A stretch of 64,000 nucleotides of DNA from Asparagopsis taxiformis (GCA_030407315.1 JALQPE010001937.1:1-64000); one strand, 5' to 3'. Counted from the first letter of the stretch, positions 21,846-33,039 are shown. Program-made: numbers and translations. Notes: generated by a model from the sequence alone, not told the origin.

Positions 21846-22402
21846 CGGCGCGGTTGCGTTCGATCGTCGCCTAGGGAAAAGAGAAAAAGGGATGATGGGG
21901 AAGGAGAAAGGGGAATTCGGCGCGCGTCAAAATCTCGCGTCGGCGCGTCGAAAAATTGGCAAGTAAAAAGGGAAGCGCTTCCCGAAAATTGTCTGCGTAT
22001 CGGGCGCGCGTAGTAGGGGTGAGGGGGACGAGTTCGCTCGCAGGAGGGCTTCTTCCTCGCTCGGAACGCGTGAAGACGGGTCTCGATCGCTCGCGAACCC
22101 AATATTTTCGGCACCGCCGAACCCGCGTTAGGGTTGCGAACTAGCGCGCGCACGCGCTGCGTCTTCGATCGCGTCGTTCCGCGCGGCGAATCGTCGTAGT
22201 AGAGGTAGGGTAGTTATACAAACCAGAGAGGCTATAGCACCGCTTCCGGGATAGCGATACGCGCGCACGCGTCAATCGCCCTCGCTGTCGCGCACGACGA
22301 ACGGATAAAAGAAGAATTAGAGTAAGCGATAGGTTTGGCGTCCCGTGTTTTCCCCAAGCGGAGTTTCTGTGCTTCGCTGAGTTCGCACGCCGGTTCGCGC
22401 AA

Positions 22403-22420
22403 TTCTAGGTCGAGAGACCA
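22403..22420 (-). other. Primer-binding site
   Basis: Two bases inside the 5' LTR (element orientation) the minus strand reads TGGTCTCTCGACCTAGAA. The TGG start matches the complement of a tRNA CCA end, the usual primer position. The tRNA identity is not established. Confidence 0.7.
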
Positions 22421-22422
22421 GT

Positions 22423-23210
22423 TGTAGGACCAGCCGGGGTGGCGATCGCTAAGGGAGTTCTAGAATTGCAGCCGTGTCAGGGCGAGGTGAACCGTAACGC
22501 GCTGGTTGAACTTGCGTTCGCGCGTCGCTCGGTCGCGCTGGCGAACGGGTGGTACAACGGCGGAACGCGTAGGGAACGATCGCAACACGGGATTCGCGGG
22601 CCGGCGCAAGCCGTGATCTCAGGGGGAGATCACCGAGTAAACTCGAGCACAACGCGATCCACACAGGGGTCGTAAATCCCTGGCCTAGTGGCGTGCGACG
22701 TAACGCGCGCTATCGCGGTGCGACGCGGTTCGACGATCGGTTTATGCGCAGCGCGCACGCGAACGTCGGCGATCGTGAGCAACCCGCACGCAACGTTTCA
22801 ACGCAATCGGTCCTCGCGATTCGCTAAACGCTTAACTCGTAGCTGCGAAGATGCTGCCTGTTTATTGGTAAGGTGCGAAGCAGAACGACCATTAATAGAT
22901 AACTACTAAGGACAGGTTGTCCTTGCGCGGCCGGCCGGCGCCGCTCGCTCGCACGCAAAAGGGAAATATTTGGGAAAAAGACTTTCGTCATAAAAAACCC
23001 AAAAAGGGGAAATAAAGGGAAATTCGTAGAATTCGCTACACGTGGCGCCGGGCTCGTAATCGCACGCGTTCGCGCTGACGTGCCATGACACGTAATAGTA
23101 TCGCCACGCGTATGCTCGCTTACTAACTAACTAACCGCGGATGCACGGGGGCTCAACTCGACGCTATCGCTCCAACCCGCGCGCGCGCTCGCAACATAAA
23201 TTGCATCACA
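22423..23210 (-). repeat. LTR, 5' in element orientation
   Basis: 788 bp, the partner of 10010-10797, followed by the TTCTG target duplication at 23211-23215. As the 5' LTR it would hold the promoter for gag-pol transcription. Between it and gag lie about 575 bases of leader (21846-22422) with the PBS and no gene. Confidence 0.95.
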
Positions 23211-25390
23211 TTCTGCTCTGCACGAACTCTGACCGTAGCACCGGTTGTGCTCCTTGTTCGCCACACCATCTCATTCGAATCGATGGCGGGCATATTGATG
23301 GTGACGTTGCACCACGCCGGGTACGTGCCGTCCATGTATCCGTGGTTCCTATAGGCCACCATCTCGCTTCCAGTCTTGAACGGAACACCTCGCTTCCAGA
23401 AGTGGATAGCGACCTCTGCCATGTTCATGCGTTGGTACCTCTTCCGCCCCGGCATTTGATAGAGGTGCCCAGGTAGTCGGACAAACAACAGAGGTACCTC
23501 GTCAACGAAGAAAACTGAATTCCGAACGACGTCCTCCTCCTCCTCGTCCTCCTCCTCCTCCTCATCCGCACTTTCTTCGCCACTGTGCTGCGATGCTTCG
23601 GAGTCCGAATTCATGGACGTAACCTCTTCTTCATCCGACCCGTCATCACTGGCAGCAGCATCGGTTGGGCCTTCTGACTGCGGTCCTTTGTACGTTTCCA
23701 AGTAATGGAACCATTCGTAGAACTGCAAAACGGAACAGAACACGATGCCGTGGCCACCGGGGCGCAACAGCTCGTCAAACACTTCGATGCTAGCCTGCAT
23801 ATCTTCTGCAGTTAGCCTGTCGTACGAAGAGTTGGAATCGTTCCTCTTACGACGAACATTGTAGGGCGGATCTGTCAGAATGAGCTGAACGTTGCCCGTG
23901 ATGGGCACGTGTTCTCGGCTCTCGTCGGCACTGACCAAATCTTCGAAAGGGACGTCATACACCCGGCAATACTGACTCATTTTCGAAAGAAAGTCCTTTG
24001 CGAGAGCCTGCCCTTCACTTTCCTGCTCTTCTGTCGCATGGGGTGACGGTGACGGGGGAAACGGCCCTTGGGCAGTAAGACTGGTCCTCCCAGGTCCAAG
24101 TTGAAGCCTGGTTGTGTGTCTTGTCGACGGAACCAAACCTCTCCCTCCTGTGTTGCGACGAGTGGGAGTGTCATCAACCGGCTTGGGGACCTTTTCTGCG
24201 TCCGCGGCTTGTGGTGCCGGGCGGAGGACAGCCATAACGTCTTCGTCGAGGGTGTCAAAGTACGCTGGCAGCTTGTCCGGATTTCCGCTTGACAAGTATA
24301 TTTCCAGCGCCCCCCAGCGGTCGGACTCCGGCCAGGTGTACAGGTCCGGGTTGACGATAAGAAACTGCAACCGGTCGAAGAACTTCCTCACAAGGTCCCT
24401 AAATACACTGTGCTGCGCACTGGTTCTTGTCTCTACTTTTCCACCATATCCATCAGGATGAGATAGGGGAGCTTTGTCGTGGTAGAGATCTAGCTTCTGC
24501 TCTATCGGTGCGAATAGACCTTCATCGAGCACGTCAAACCAATGCTCACTGCTGTCGAAAATGATGTACGGCGCCATCAACTCTTCGAAGCTGGAAAACT
24601 TTGCGGCGAAGGCCACATCGGTCCAAGCATGGTATAAAACTTGAACCACGTAACAAGCTCGATTAGTGCTTTTCCGATGGGCTGGGACGCGTGCGGCTTC
24701 GTTCCCCTCCTCGGCCGCGTCGCCTATTCGGCGACGCGGCAGGTTCTTGTTGTGATTTCGGATGATAGACAACGCTTGGAAATACATCAATACCTCGAAC
24801 GTTTCCGGTGGAGCAAGAACGAAGGCGCTTGGTTCCCCGCGCTGCGGCGCCTGTAGTGGCGAAGGAAGCATGTTACATCCAATAAGGAAGGTCTGCGGCA
24901 CGATCCCAGAAAGGATGCAGTGCTCAACCCATTGCCCGATACGCTCATCCTGTCTTGAAAACTCGGCAATCGGTAATGCCAGACGAACAATCTGCTTGGC
25001 TCGCTCAACGTTCATCTCTGCCATGACGATTTCGGCAACATCCGCCTCGACTCCAGCATTCTTCGAACGACCGCTGAAGGCCATGCTGAGTCGACCTTGC
25101 AGCGCCAGAAATTGTTCTTCTGTGCCCTGCGCAACCCAAGCGCCAAGGTCCGCGTATGTGAAACCTCCCGGCTTGTCCGTCAAGTCTGCGAAACTTGAGT
25201 GGGCGAACAAATCCAGCAAGAGGCGGAGGAAGTCTTTGCCAGCGAGAGTAGTTTCGCGGGCGGCGCGACCTACGTTTCGACGTGTACCCATGTCACTAGA
25301 ATCCTCCCAAGGGCTAGCGGGTTCGCGCAGAATTGGCACGGTTGCGTCGTCAACGATCGGATTGCTGTTGCGCCTGCGCTTATTCGTCAT
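23211..25390 (-). pseudogene. DNA methyltransferase-SET gene, 5' part (disrupted by Ty3 insertion)
   Basis: About 726 codons from ATG 25390 to the TTCTG insertion site. Residues 1-430 form a helical region I cannot assign; no ParB motif is visible here, unlike the relative at 56229. A Pro/Ser/Arg-rich linker follows. Then the catalytic motif IV, LILTDPPYNVRR (DPPY at 507-510), and LRPGGHGIVFCSV identify an amino-methyltransferase (N6-adenine or N4-cytosine type). An acidic Asp/Glu run near 600-620 interrupts the catalytic half; a target-recognition stretch (FWKRGVPFK...YRNHGYMDGTYPAW) comes next. Motif I and SET are on the far side of the retrotransposon at 10009-8981. Beyond the insertion point the frame runs into the LTR and stops at 23153, so any product would lack motif I. 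Confidence 0.88.
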
Positions 25391-25737
25391 AATGGAATGA
25401 GTGGAAATTCGGTACAGGATGGCGACCGCTCGGCGAGACAGTCAAATTTGACGACGTATCTCGTGACGTTTGCACTCTTTCGTGAGGAACACTGGTTGAT
25501 ATCGAACGGAACAGAGTATACGGGTACACAGCACTGGAAAGGTCTTGAAACCCGTAACCGGTGTAGGTAATAAGTTGTGACGGATACGTGGTAGACAAAA
25601 ATTTTAAAAAGATTGTGATTCCCTGTCTTTGAGGGTTGTACTGCACGGCCGCCATGGCGGCTGTGACTGCAGTCACATAGGTTGTCACAGGTGCATCACG
25701 CTTACCAGGTGAGCGACATCCGGACGGCCACTGGACA
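25391..25737. other. Upstream region of the methyltransferase-SET gene
   Basis: About 350 bases without a gene, the presumed promoter for the minus-strand methyltransferase-SET gene. No clear TATA box or regulatory motif that I can defend. Confidence 0.4.
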
Positions 25738-25919
25738 TGGGGATGTCCAGCTCAGATGCATTGCTGGCCAGACCAGAAATTCTACAATTTCGGGCAGCAA
25801 AAATATTGCAAAAAAACATCGATTTGGGCGGTCGATTGTGCCGTACGGCACACCCCCATCTCAAAAACATGTTCACATGTGCATGTTTTTGAGAATAGCC
25901 CAAATTTTAATTCAAATCA
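25738..25919 (+). repeat. Palindrome repeat B
   Basis: Same unit as repeat A but on the opposite strand: GTGCCGTACGGCAC at 25838-25851, followed by the CTCAAAAACATG hairpin and ending AATTCAAATCAGG. Together with repeat A it brackets the methyltransferase-SET gene as an inverted pair. Confidence 0.85.
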
Positions 25920-26179
25920 GGATGCAGATATTCGTCTTCTAGCATTGTCAGAACACATTCGTATAACCACATTTGGAGAACCTGAGCCCAGAGCTATCGG
26001 TTTTGGCGGGAGCTAAGCCATATCTCATATAATCAGTAACTACTTCCCGCCAGCTGAGTGGTGGAACCCCTGCTATTTCTACCAACGAGACATACGGGGT
26101 GTCAACTCGGCAATCGTATATGATTTGGGTGCTAAATTTATTCAAGAGACGAATGGGCTTCGAAAAGGAGCCCAACAAC

Positions 26180-26470
26180 GTCTTCTTGTGATCCATGGGT
26201 ATAGGACTACTCTATTCTTCTCCACGCTTCCACCATAGCCTCCTCCACCACCTCCGTTAATGGATCGAATATCCGAACCGCACCTCAACATGCTTTTCTT
26301 CTCATCCATGGGTACTGACATCTGCGAGATGTGAGTCACATGTTCTCCAGGCTTGCACCATAGCCTCCTCCACCACCTCCGTTAATGGCAACATGTGAGG
26401 TGTCAGTACCGGACAAGTTCTCCAGGCTTCCTCCGTAGCCACCTCCTCCACCTCCGTCTGTGGGAATCAA
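26180..26470 (-). pseudogene. Glycine-rich repeat gene fragment
   Basis: On the minus strand three related units encode NGGGGGGYGG-type glycine/tyrosine stretches followed by SLEN or SVEK, separated by in-frame stops or frame changes. They share the DNA block ctcctccaccacctccgtt. It looks like the decayed remains of a Gly-rich (cell-wall or RNA-binding-like) coding repeat; I cannot name the parent gene. The rest of 25923-26940 shows no gene. Confidence 0.35.
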
Positions 26471-26939
26471 CACAACATCACCACTGCGTCTTACCTCACA
26501 TCCACATCTCTCCGGGATGAAAACGGACGGACGACATAGGGTTTGTAGACGTTTAGAATCTTGTTAGAAAAAAGTAAACGAAAGAGAAGTTCTCTTTCAT
26601 GGAATGATATCTCGTCCCTGTCGCAATATGTTCCATTTTCATTTTCTCGGGTTGCACACCCATCATGGGTGATCAAGGCCTGGATCGAACCCTCCGAGGG
26701 TCTTCGATGGATAGGACAGATCGTGGAAGGCTTTTAAGCCTGTGACCAAGCGGCTATTGATTGGTTGGAGGAAGGAAATTACAGAGGAAATATAGCTGAG
26801 TACGGTGCTCGCGATAGCTGTTAGGTTAAAGTCAAATATGTTTTTCGATTATTTTTCGTACGGAAATGGCTTCGAAAAGACGATGGAGAGCATCGTCATG
26901 AAGGAGAGGATTCTTTCTGCTTGTTAGAATCGGTTTAGA

Positions 26940-27115
26940 GGAGATAGCTAATGCATTACTGGCCAGCCCAGAACTTGTAGAATTTCGGGCAGGAAAAAAA
27001 TTGCAAAATTTTATCGATTTAGGCGGTCGAAAGTGCCGTACGGCACACCCCCATCTCAAAAACATGTTCACATGTGCATGTTTTTGAGAATAGCCCAAAT
27101 TTTAATTCAAATCAA
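26940..27115 (+). repeat. Palindrome repeat C
   Basis: GTGCCGTACGGCAC at 27033-27046 plus the CTCAAAAACATG hairpin. It lacks the outer GGACGTCC part. It is followed by a spacer of about 190 bp (taatttggcc..., cgccccgagcggggtcatcactggcttc) that recurs after repeats D and F. Confidence 0.8.
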
Positions 27116-27299
27116 GGTGTCTAATTTGGCCAGAACGGCCCCAGGCACCGGCCGCCGCCCCGAGCGGGGTCATCACTGGCTTCTGTAGGCACTAACTGTA
27201 AGGCTAAATGGCGTCTGACGAAGGGTCAATTTCAGGCTCAATACGCCAGGGACAGGTCTTGGTCCTTGTTCCATCATGGTCCCGCCTCACTCTCTCACG

Positions 27300-27505
27300 A
27301 CCAACCTGAAATGGACGTCCGGTGGATGTCCAGCTCGATTGCACTGCTGGCCAGCCCAGAAATTCTAAAATTTCGGGCACAAAAAAATTGTAAAAAATCA
27401 ACGATTTGGGCGGGTCGATTGTGCCGTACGGCACACCCCCATCTCAAAAACATGTTCACATGTGCATGTTTTTGAGAATAGCCCAAATTTTAATTCAAAT
27501 CAGGG
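27300..27505 (+). repeat. Palindrome repeat D
   Basis: Full unit with GGACGTCC, GGATGTCC, GTGCCGTACGGCAC (27421-27434) and the hairpin. It forms an irregular tandem array with C and E, spaced about 390-500 bp. Confidence 0.85.
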
Positions 27506-27809
27506 TGTCTAATTTGGCCACAACGGCCCCAGGAACCGGAGCCGCCGCCCCGAGCGGGGTCATCACTGGCTTCTGTAAGCACTAACTGTGAGGCTAAATG
27601 GCGCCGAAAGATGGGTCGATTCCAGGCTTCAAGCCTAAGTTATGCTAGGTACGCATCTTCTTCCGTGTTTCATAATGGTCCCGCCTTACTCCCTCAACAC
27701 AAACACTACTCACCCATCACGTTACTCATATTCCGTGCACTTTATATTAGTAGTGAACCCGCCTGTTTAGTTGCTGCAATGCGTGGATGTAGGCAGCACA
27801 CGATCAACC

Positions 27810-28010
27810 TGAAATGGACGTCCGGTGGATGTCCAGCTCAGATGCACTGCTGGCCAGCCCAGAAATTCTAAAATTTCGGGCACAAAAAATCTTGCAAAAA
27901 TCAACGATTTGGGCGGGTCGATTGTGCCGTACGGCACACCCCCATCTCAAAAACATGTTCACATGTGCATGTTTTTGAGAATAGCCCAAATTTTAACTCA
28001 AATCAGGGTG
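27810..28010 (+). repeat. Palindrome repeat E
   Basis: Full unit, GTGCCGTACGGCAC at 27924-27937 and hairpin. It is the last repeat before the ParB-dioxygenase gene, whose ATG is 345 bases downstream, so it is part of that gene's upstream region. Confidence 0.85.
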
Positions 28011-28354
28011 TTCCCCGGATAAAGGGGTGCTCGCAGCCGCCCCAAAAGCCGCCTAGCTTGACAGCTGTAATTTTAACACATTACACATCAAGGACACTGC
28101 CTGCTTCACGCCACCTCGTCAGGTTTCGAGAGCCCGACTCGGGCCCGTTCCGAACGGACACTCACATCTCGATTGCCTGTCTTGCATTCCAGCGGTCACG
28201 ATAGGTGTGTACCTAACAAAATTTCGGTTGTATTGTGTTATTATTTCCAGCGATTGGCGTTCACGACCATTCTTCAAGCAACGTGAAACCTACCATCCAC
28301 ATCACTCGAATACGTCAACGTCAACCATCTCTTTTACTTTCCAACTCAACAATC

Positions 28355-31300
28355 ATGGCGGATACGCATTTCAGCAGTTTGTTTTCAACGGTTTGCGGCG
28401 ATCAAGTGAGCGCGTCAGCGGAGTCGCGCGGACTCAAGCGCGGCGTCGATGTCAATTTGTTTGCGGACGTGGACGGTGCGGCTGTGCATATTGGGACGGC
28501 TTCCGTGAGCACTGCTGGTGGCGATGTTGGCCTTCCGCGCACGCTGCACAACCACCAGCTGCCGGAAACCGACGAGGCGGACTATATCGTCGTGCGCAAC
28601 ATTGCGACTAAGGACAAGTTCAAGGACCTCCCGTTCCCGTACATGTTTGATGGCGCCGAGGGACCGCCGGAGACGATGGGTGGAGCATACGCCGCGGCGT
28701 TTTACCCTTGGGATACTCGGATGATGCGCCCCGCTGCGGAGGATGGCCCTAGCGACATTCGTACCCCTGCTGCAGCGTCAAACTTCAACGCAGCGACGAA
28801 CCAGGCCAGCTCGGGACGGATGCCCAGTACCGGTCCGGCAGGCGAAATCACTGGTTCGGGGGGTACGAAGCATCCAGCACGCTCCATTCCGGTTTCGGGA
28901 GGCACGAAGCGCCCTGCTCGCTCTGCAAGACCCTCCAGTGGAGGCACGAAGCACCCTGCTCGCTCCAACGTCACCGAAGCTACTACGCAGGACGTAACCG
29001 AAGTGGACGACGAACCGGAGGTGGCGGAAAGCATTCGTGAGCAGCAGGGGACGCAAATTACGGTGCCCAAGTTTGTGACGTCGGATTACGTCGGAGAAGG
29101 AGCGACTGTGCTGGTGAGGCAGCTAGTGGAACCGGCCGTGACCCTTCGCGATGTGAAAGAAGACCACGTGGAGGACCTGCGCAACAATATGTTGGCTGTG
29201 GGGTATGTGAGCTCTTCGCGTATCACTGTGACGGTGCTGAGGTCGCAGAACACGCATCTGCCCGCCGACACGCGTCTGTTCCAGAATGGCAAATTCCATG
29301 CCAATGCGAACGTGACCGTGATCGACGGACTGCATCGTCTCAATGCTATGCATAGCATTGCCGATGACTTCACTCGCCTCACCCGTATGCACAGAACCAA
29401 GCTGCCACAGGACGCAAACCGCTTGCGCTGGGTTACTCAGCCTCTGGATGTGTACTACCTTCGCCGCAAGGACAACAGTGATCTTCAGCCTCATGAGATC
29501 ATCCACAAGAGTGCAGAGTCGAACCATACGACTGGGACGCAACTGACGGAGCGCTCCCTGGTTCGAATCTTGTCGTCCATCCAGCAGTTCATCCGTACGA
29601 TTGCTGTTGCAAATAACGTGGAAAACGCTGGCGACTTGCGTGAGTCTGATGTCATCCGAACATTGTTCGAGGCGCAGTTCATGGGGATGATGAATTCAAC
29701 GAACACGGCCCGGCGGTGGACGCGTTTGGCTATAGCAACGCTGAAGCATCCTGTTCTCGACGACGTGTTGCGTGAGCTGAACAATTCCGAGCGCCGCAAC
29801 GAGATTGGGATAACGCACCTGGACCACAAGATAGTGCGCGAGTTGCTGGAAGAAAACTTTGTCTTCGTCTTGCGTGGTCTTTCGGAGTACTTGAACCCTG
29901 CTCATGGTGGACGTCCGGATGGACGCTTTGACGTGAACGACTTCTATACATACGTCCGTCGCGTGACTGCAATAGCAAATTCTCTGTACGCTGCGTTTGG
30001 GCGCCCAAAGAGTATTATGCGCAAGTCATTTCTGAGCACAGAGATGGCAATTGGGTCGGTTAAGCAGCCGAAGGAGTTGCAATGGCATCTCACCAATGCC
30101 ATTGCAATGTATAGAGGGGACGACCGGAGCAGTGAGGTTCGAATGCGACGGAGAGCCACGCGTTTACAGGATTTGGAAACGAACTTGAAAGAGTTTTTCA
30201 ATCCGACATTGAAGAAGAAGACTAAGGCTCGACGCAAACGCCGCCCTTCTGCTGCCAATGTGAGACTCACTCACAAGAAGCAGCGGAATGTCGAACATGA
30301 GCCTGCTTCGCATGGCATCCGCCGCCGTTCACAGCGACTTCGCTCGACGGGGAGCACACGCCTCGAGGAAGAAGAGCCGGTTGTGGTACAACAATCCGCC
30401 GGGGAAGAAGAACAGGCCGTTGTTGATAAACCCACCGATCAACAACAAGCCACTGCTTCCGGTGATGAGGTTGACGAAGACTCCGCCCGTTCCCCCGATT
30501 CTGCCGTTGAGATTGTCCCCCAAGATAACCAACGTGCTGGTGCGACTCCCTCCAACCAAGAATCTGTCCATAACGTTTCGGACGAGGAAGAAAACAACAG
30601 TGCAGACGAGGGCCAAGTCGAAAGCAAGGGGGTCCGCGAAGTGACAATTACACTCACTGTTCCGGAAGGAGTCGAAGTCGATGAAGACGGTTACATCGTT
30701 CGTGACTCTCCTTCTGAACACGACCTCCTGTTCGACGACCGGATGCCATCTCTTCCCGACGATTTCGAAGTCAAAGACCGAGCTGAAGGGCATCATCTGG
30801 CGCAGCGTCCCGCGGACGTCATCGCATCGGTGAGGGTTGGCTTTCTGCCCCCGATTGAGCTCAGGTTGTTATTGGAGAGTGTGGAAATCGATGAGGAGGG
30901 CAGAGAGGTGAGGTATTTGAAGCAAGTGGCGATGGACCCTGTGTTTGAGGGGCTGCATATTCCGGAACAACATCGGGCTCGTCATCTTGTTTTCGAGATC
31001 GACACCATCTATCCGATGTTTTTCGCAGCGTGGAAGATGGCTGCCAAGGCGATGTGTGAGCCTACATCGACGTTTCTACCCTCGAGGCTGGACTTCGCCC
31101 AGGTTGCGCGAATGTCTACAAGCTGGAAGGATTCGTATGAGGCCGGCACTGGTATGGCGTACTTCCACAATTGCCGAACGGAAATCAACGAGCGAGGGTA
31201 TACGGTGATGCACAATTTCGCGGATGTAAGCTACCTCGATGCGTCGGACAAGTTCCCATTTGACTTGGGTCTCATGGAAGAAATTCCTATCCAGGAATTG

Positions 31301-32311
31301 TTTCGGTACTTTTTGGGAACGTGGGAGGGGGAGGAGGTGCACAAGGACCCTGGGAACCGGCAGCTGTGGAGTCCCATTGTCAATACGGGGGACGATGAAA
31401 CAGATGAGAAGAACCGGAATGAGGGGAGGGCTCGCTTCACGTCTACGCGCCACTGCCTGGTTGACTATGCCGAGAACGATGAGACGCATATCGACCGGTT
31501 CAAGTTTGTGACGCGGCGAGCCCTGCTGGATGTGTGGTTGGGAATCCTTGTCCGGCTGATAGGGCTGGAGGAGTGCGGTTTACCGGGAGAAAAACTTGTC
31601 ATGCCGGCATCTGGGGGACGGTTTTTGATAACGGGAAAGGGGTGTCCTCGGCAGGTCCCACACAATGATTTCCCTGTTCCTCCTCGCGACCGCAAAGATC
31701 AACTTCCGGGTTACTTTGTTATTGCCAACGGAGATGACCCATTCCCTATCTGGGTGTGTCCAGGGTCCCACAAGTACGTCTTTTCCAAAGCGCTGGAATT
31801 AGATATGTACGCCAAGACGATGAAGCTGAAGAAGGTAATCGTTCCGCCACGTTCAGTCTTCATCGGTCACGGCTATGTACAACATGCCGGGGCAGGGCAT
31901 GTCGACAGAGTTGTGTCACACACGACAACGAGGTATCACACGTATTTCAGGAATGCGTCGTATCCGATTCCCGACAATGTTTCGTTTGGTTTCATCAGGC
32001 GGTTGGGATTCGAAGAAGAAGTAATCGCCAATGCTCCGCGCCGGTCTGCCAGGCAAAGTCAACCGGCACCTGTCAATGTTCGCCACAAGACAGTTGTTCC
32101 CATCCCGGTCAAGAAAGATCGTAGGCCGAAGACAGGGCAGCTCGGAATCATGCGGATGAAGACGACAGAAGCTCCCAAGAAGAGAACCCTCACAGCGGGT
32201 GAAGAATTCATCTTGAGCAGATCAACTCCACAGTTGCCGATAACGCCTATTCTGCCGGGAGATCCTGAATATAGTGAGGACGAAGACGAAGAAGAATTTT
32301 CCGACGGCTAG
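28355..32311 (+). CDS. ParB-like / 2OG-Fe(II) dioxygenase fusion protein
   Basis: 1318 residues from ATG 28355 (MADTHFSSLF, context aatcATGGc); the frame is open a little further up but lacks an ATG. Residues about 168-207 hold three repeats of SGGTKxPARS. Residues 255-340 match the ParB/sulfiredoxin-type N-terminal fold: VTLRDVKEDHVEDLRNN, G-Y, then VIDGLHRLNA at about 322-330, equivalent to the ParB DGxHRxxA motif. The helical part 340-640 resembles ParB-type DNA-binding regions only loosely. A basic patch and a long acidic linker (to about 830) follow. The C-terminus is a double-stranded beta-helix dioxygenase: GGRFLIT, HND at 1103-1105 (HxD iron ligands), then VPPRSVFIGHGYVQHAG with distal His1177 (or 1172), and nearby Arg for 2-oxoglutarate. 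Substrate unknown; oxidation of a modified DNA base, as in TET/JBP enzymes, is a guess from context. Confidence 0.8.
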   Translation: MADTHFSSLFSTVCGDQVSASAESRGLKRGVDVNLFADVDGAAVHIGTASVSTAGGDVGLPRTLHNHQLPETDEADYIVVRNIATKDKFKDLPFPYMFDGAEGPPETMGGAYAAAFYPWDTRMMRPAAEDGPSDIRTPAAASNFNAATNQASSGRMPSTGPAGEITGSGGTKHPARSIPVSGGTKRPARSARPSSGGTKHPARSNVTEATTQDVTEVDDEPEVAESIREQQGTQITVPKFVTSDYVGEGATVLVRQLVEPAVTLRDVKEDHVEDLRNNMLAVGYVSSSRITVTVLRSQNTHLPADTRLFQNGKFHANANVTVIDGLHRLNAMHSIADDFTRLTRMHRTKLPQDANRLRWVTQPLDVYYLRRKDNSDLQPHEIIHKSAESNHTTGTQLTERSLVRILSSIQQFIRTIAVANNVENAGDLRESDVIRTLFEAQFMGMMNSTNTARRWTRLAIATLKHPVLDDVLRELNNSERRNEIGITHLDHKIVRELLEENFVFVLRGLSEYLNPAHGGRPDGRFDVNDFYTYVRRVTAIANSLYAAFGRPKSIMRKSFLSTEMAIGSVKQPKELQWHLTNAIAMYRGDDRSSEVRMRRRATRLQDLETNLKEFFNPTLKKKTKARRKRRPSAANVRLTHKKQRNVEHEPASHGIRRRSQRLRSTGSTRLEEEEPVVVQQSAGEEEQAVVDKPTDQQQATASGDEVDEDSARSPDSAVEIVPQDNQRAGATPSNQESVHNVSDEEENNSADEGQVESKGVREVTITLTVPEGVEVDEDGYIVRDSPSEHDLLFDDRMPSLPDDFEVKDRAEGHHLAQRPADVIASVRVGFLPPIELRLLLESVEIDEEGREVRYLKQVAMDPVFEGLHIPEQHRARHLVFEIDTIYPMFFAAWKMAAKAMCEPTSTFLPSRLDFAQVARMSTSWKDSYEAGTGMAYFHNCRTEINERGYTVMHNFADVSYLDASDKFPFDLGLMEEIPIQELFRYFLGTWEGEEVHKDPGNRQLWSPIVNTGDDETDEKNRNEGRARFTSTRHCLVDYAENDETHIDRFKFVTRRALLDVWLGILVRLIGLEECGLPGEKLVMPASGGRFLITGKGCPRQVPHNDFPVPPRDRKDQLPGYFVIANGDDPFPIWVCPGSHKYVFSKALELDMYAKTMKLKKVIVPPRSVFIGHGYVQHAGAGHVDRVVSHTTTRYHTYFRNASYPIPDNVSFGFIRRLGFEEEVIANAPRRSARQSQPAPVNVRHKTVVPIPVKKDRRPKTGQLGIMRMKTTEAPKKRTLTAGEEFILSRSTPQLPITPILPGDPEYSEDEDEEEFSDG

Positions 32312-32579
32312 ATAGCTTAACAACTACTACTTTGGTAAACAATTATCGAGAATATAATCATCTCCTTTATCACTTCCAATCTATGAACCTAGTATAATGT
32401 ACTTCCGTTCCATGCTTTCAAACTAGATTGTCCATTCCCTCGTGGGTTGGAGCATGATTTCCAGGACGATTCCCTCACATCTCTAGACTCGATGGTCTAT
32501 GCTAGAAATAGCAGAACAATTGGGTATGTACGTGCTTCATCGCCTACTTGCTTCCGGTAATGTGTGGACGTGCACGATA

Positions 32580-32790
32580 CACGACCAACCTGAAATGGAC
32601 GTCCGGTGGATGTCCAGCTCAGATGCACTGCTGGCCAGCCCAGAAATTCTAAAATTTCGGGCACAAAAAATCTTGCAAAAATCAACGATTTGGGCGGGTC
32701 GATTGTGCCGTACGGCACACCCCCATCTCAAAAACATGTTCACATGTGCATGTTTTTGAGAATAGCCCAAATTTTAATTCTAATCAGGGT
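32580..32790 (+). repeat. Palindrome repeat F
   Basis: Full unit with GTGCCGTACGGCAC at 32705-32718, lying 270 bp past the ParB-dioxygenase stop. It is followed by the spacer (32800-32960), which contains two copies of the block gccccgatcggggctatcactggc. Confidence 0.85.
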
Positions 32791-33039
32791 GTCTAATTTG
32801 GCCACAACGGCCCCAGGAACCGACCGTCGGCCCCGATCGGGGGCTATCACTGGCGTCTGGAAGCACCAACTGTAAGCCGGAACCGGTCACCGCCCCGATC
32901 GGGGCTATCACTGGCTTCTATAAGCACCAACTGTAAGCCAAAATGGCGTCTCACGAAGGGTCGATTTCAGGCTCAATACGCCAGGGACAGGTCTTGGTCC
33001 TTGTTTCATCATGGTCCCGCCCCACTCTCTCACGACCAA

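Larger units (their letters stand above)
10010..23210 (-). mobile_element. Complete Ty3/Gypsy chromodomain retrotransposon with antisense ORF
   Basis: It is bounded by two 788-bp LTRs (TG...CA on both strands), which differ at only about four positions, and by a 5-bp TSD. In element orientation (minus) the order is LTR, PBS, gag, pol (protease, RT, RNase H, integrase, chromodomain), an opposite-strand ORF, polypurine tract, LTR. The element is richer in CGCG/GCGC than its surroundings. Near-identical LTRs and open gag and pol frames indicate a recent insertion. The same insertion, in the same site, begins at 50037 in the duplicated copy. Confidence 0.95.
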
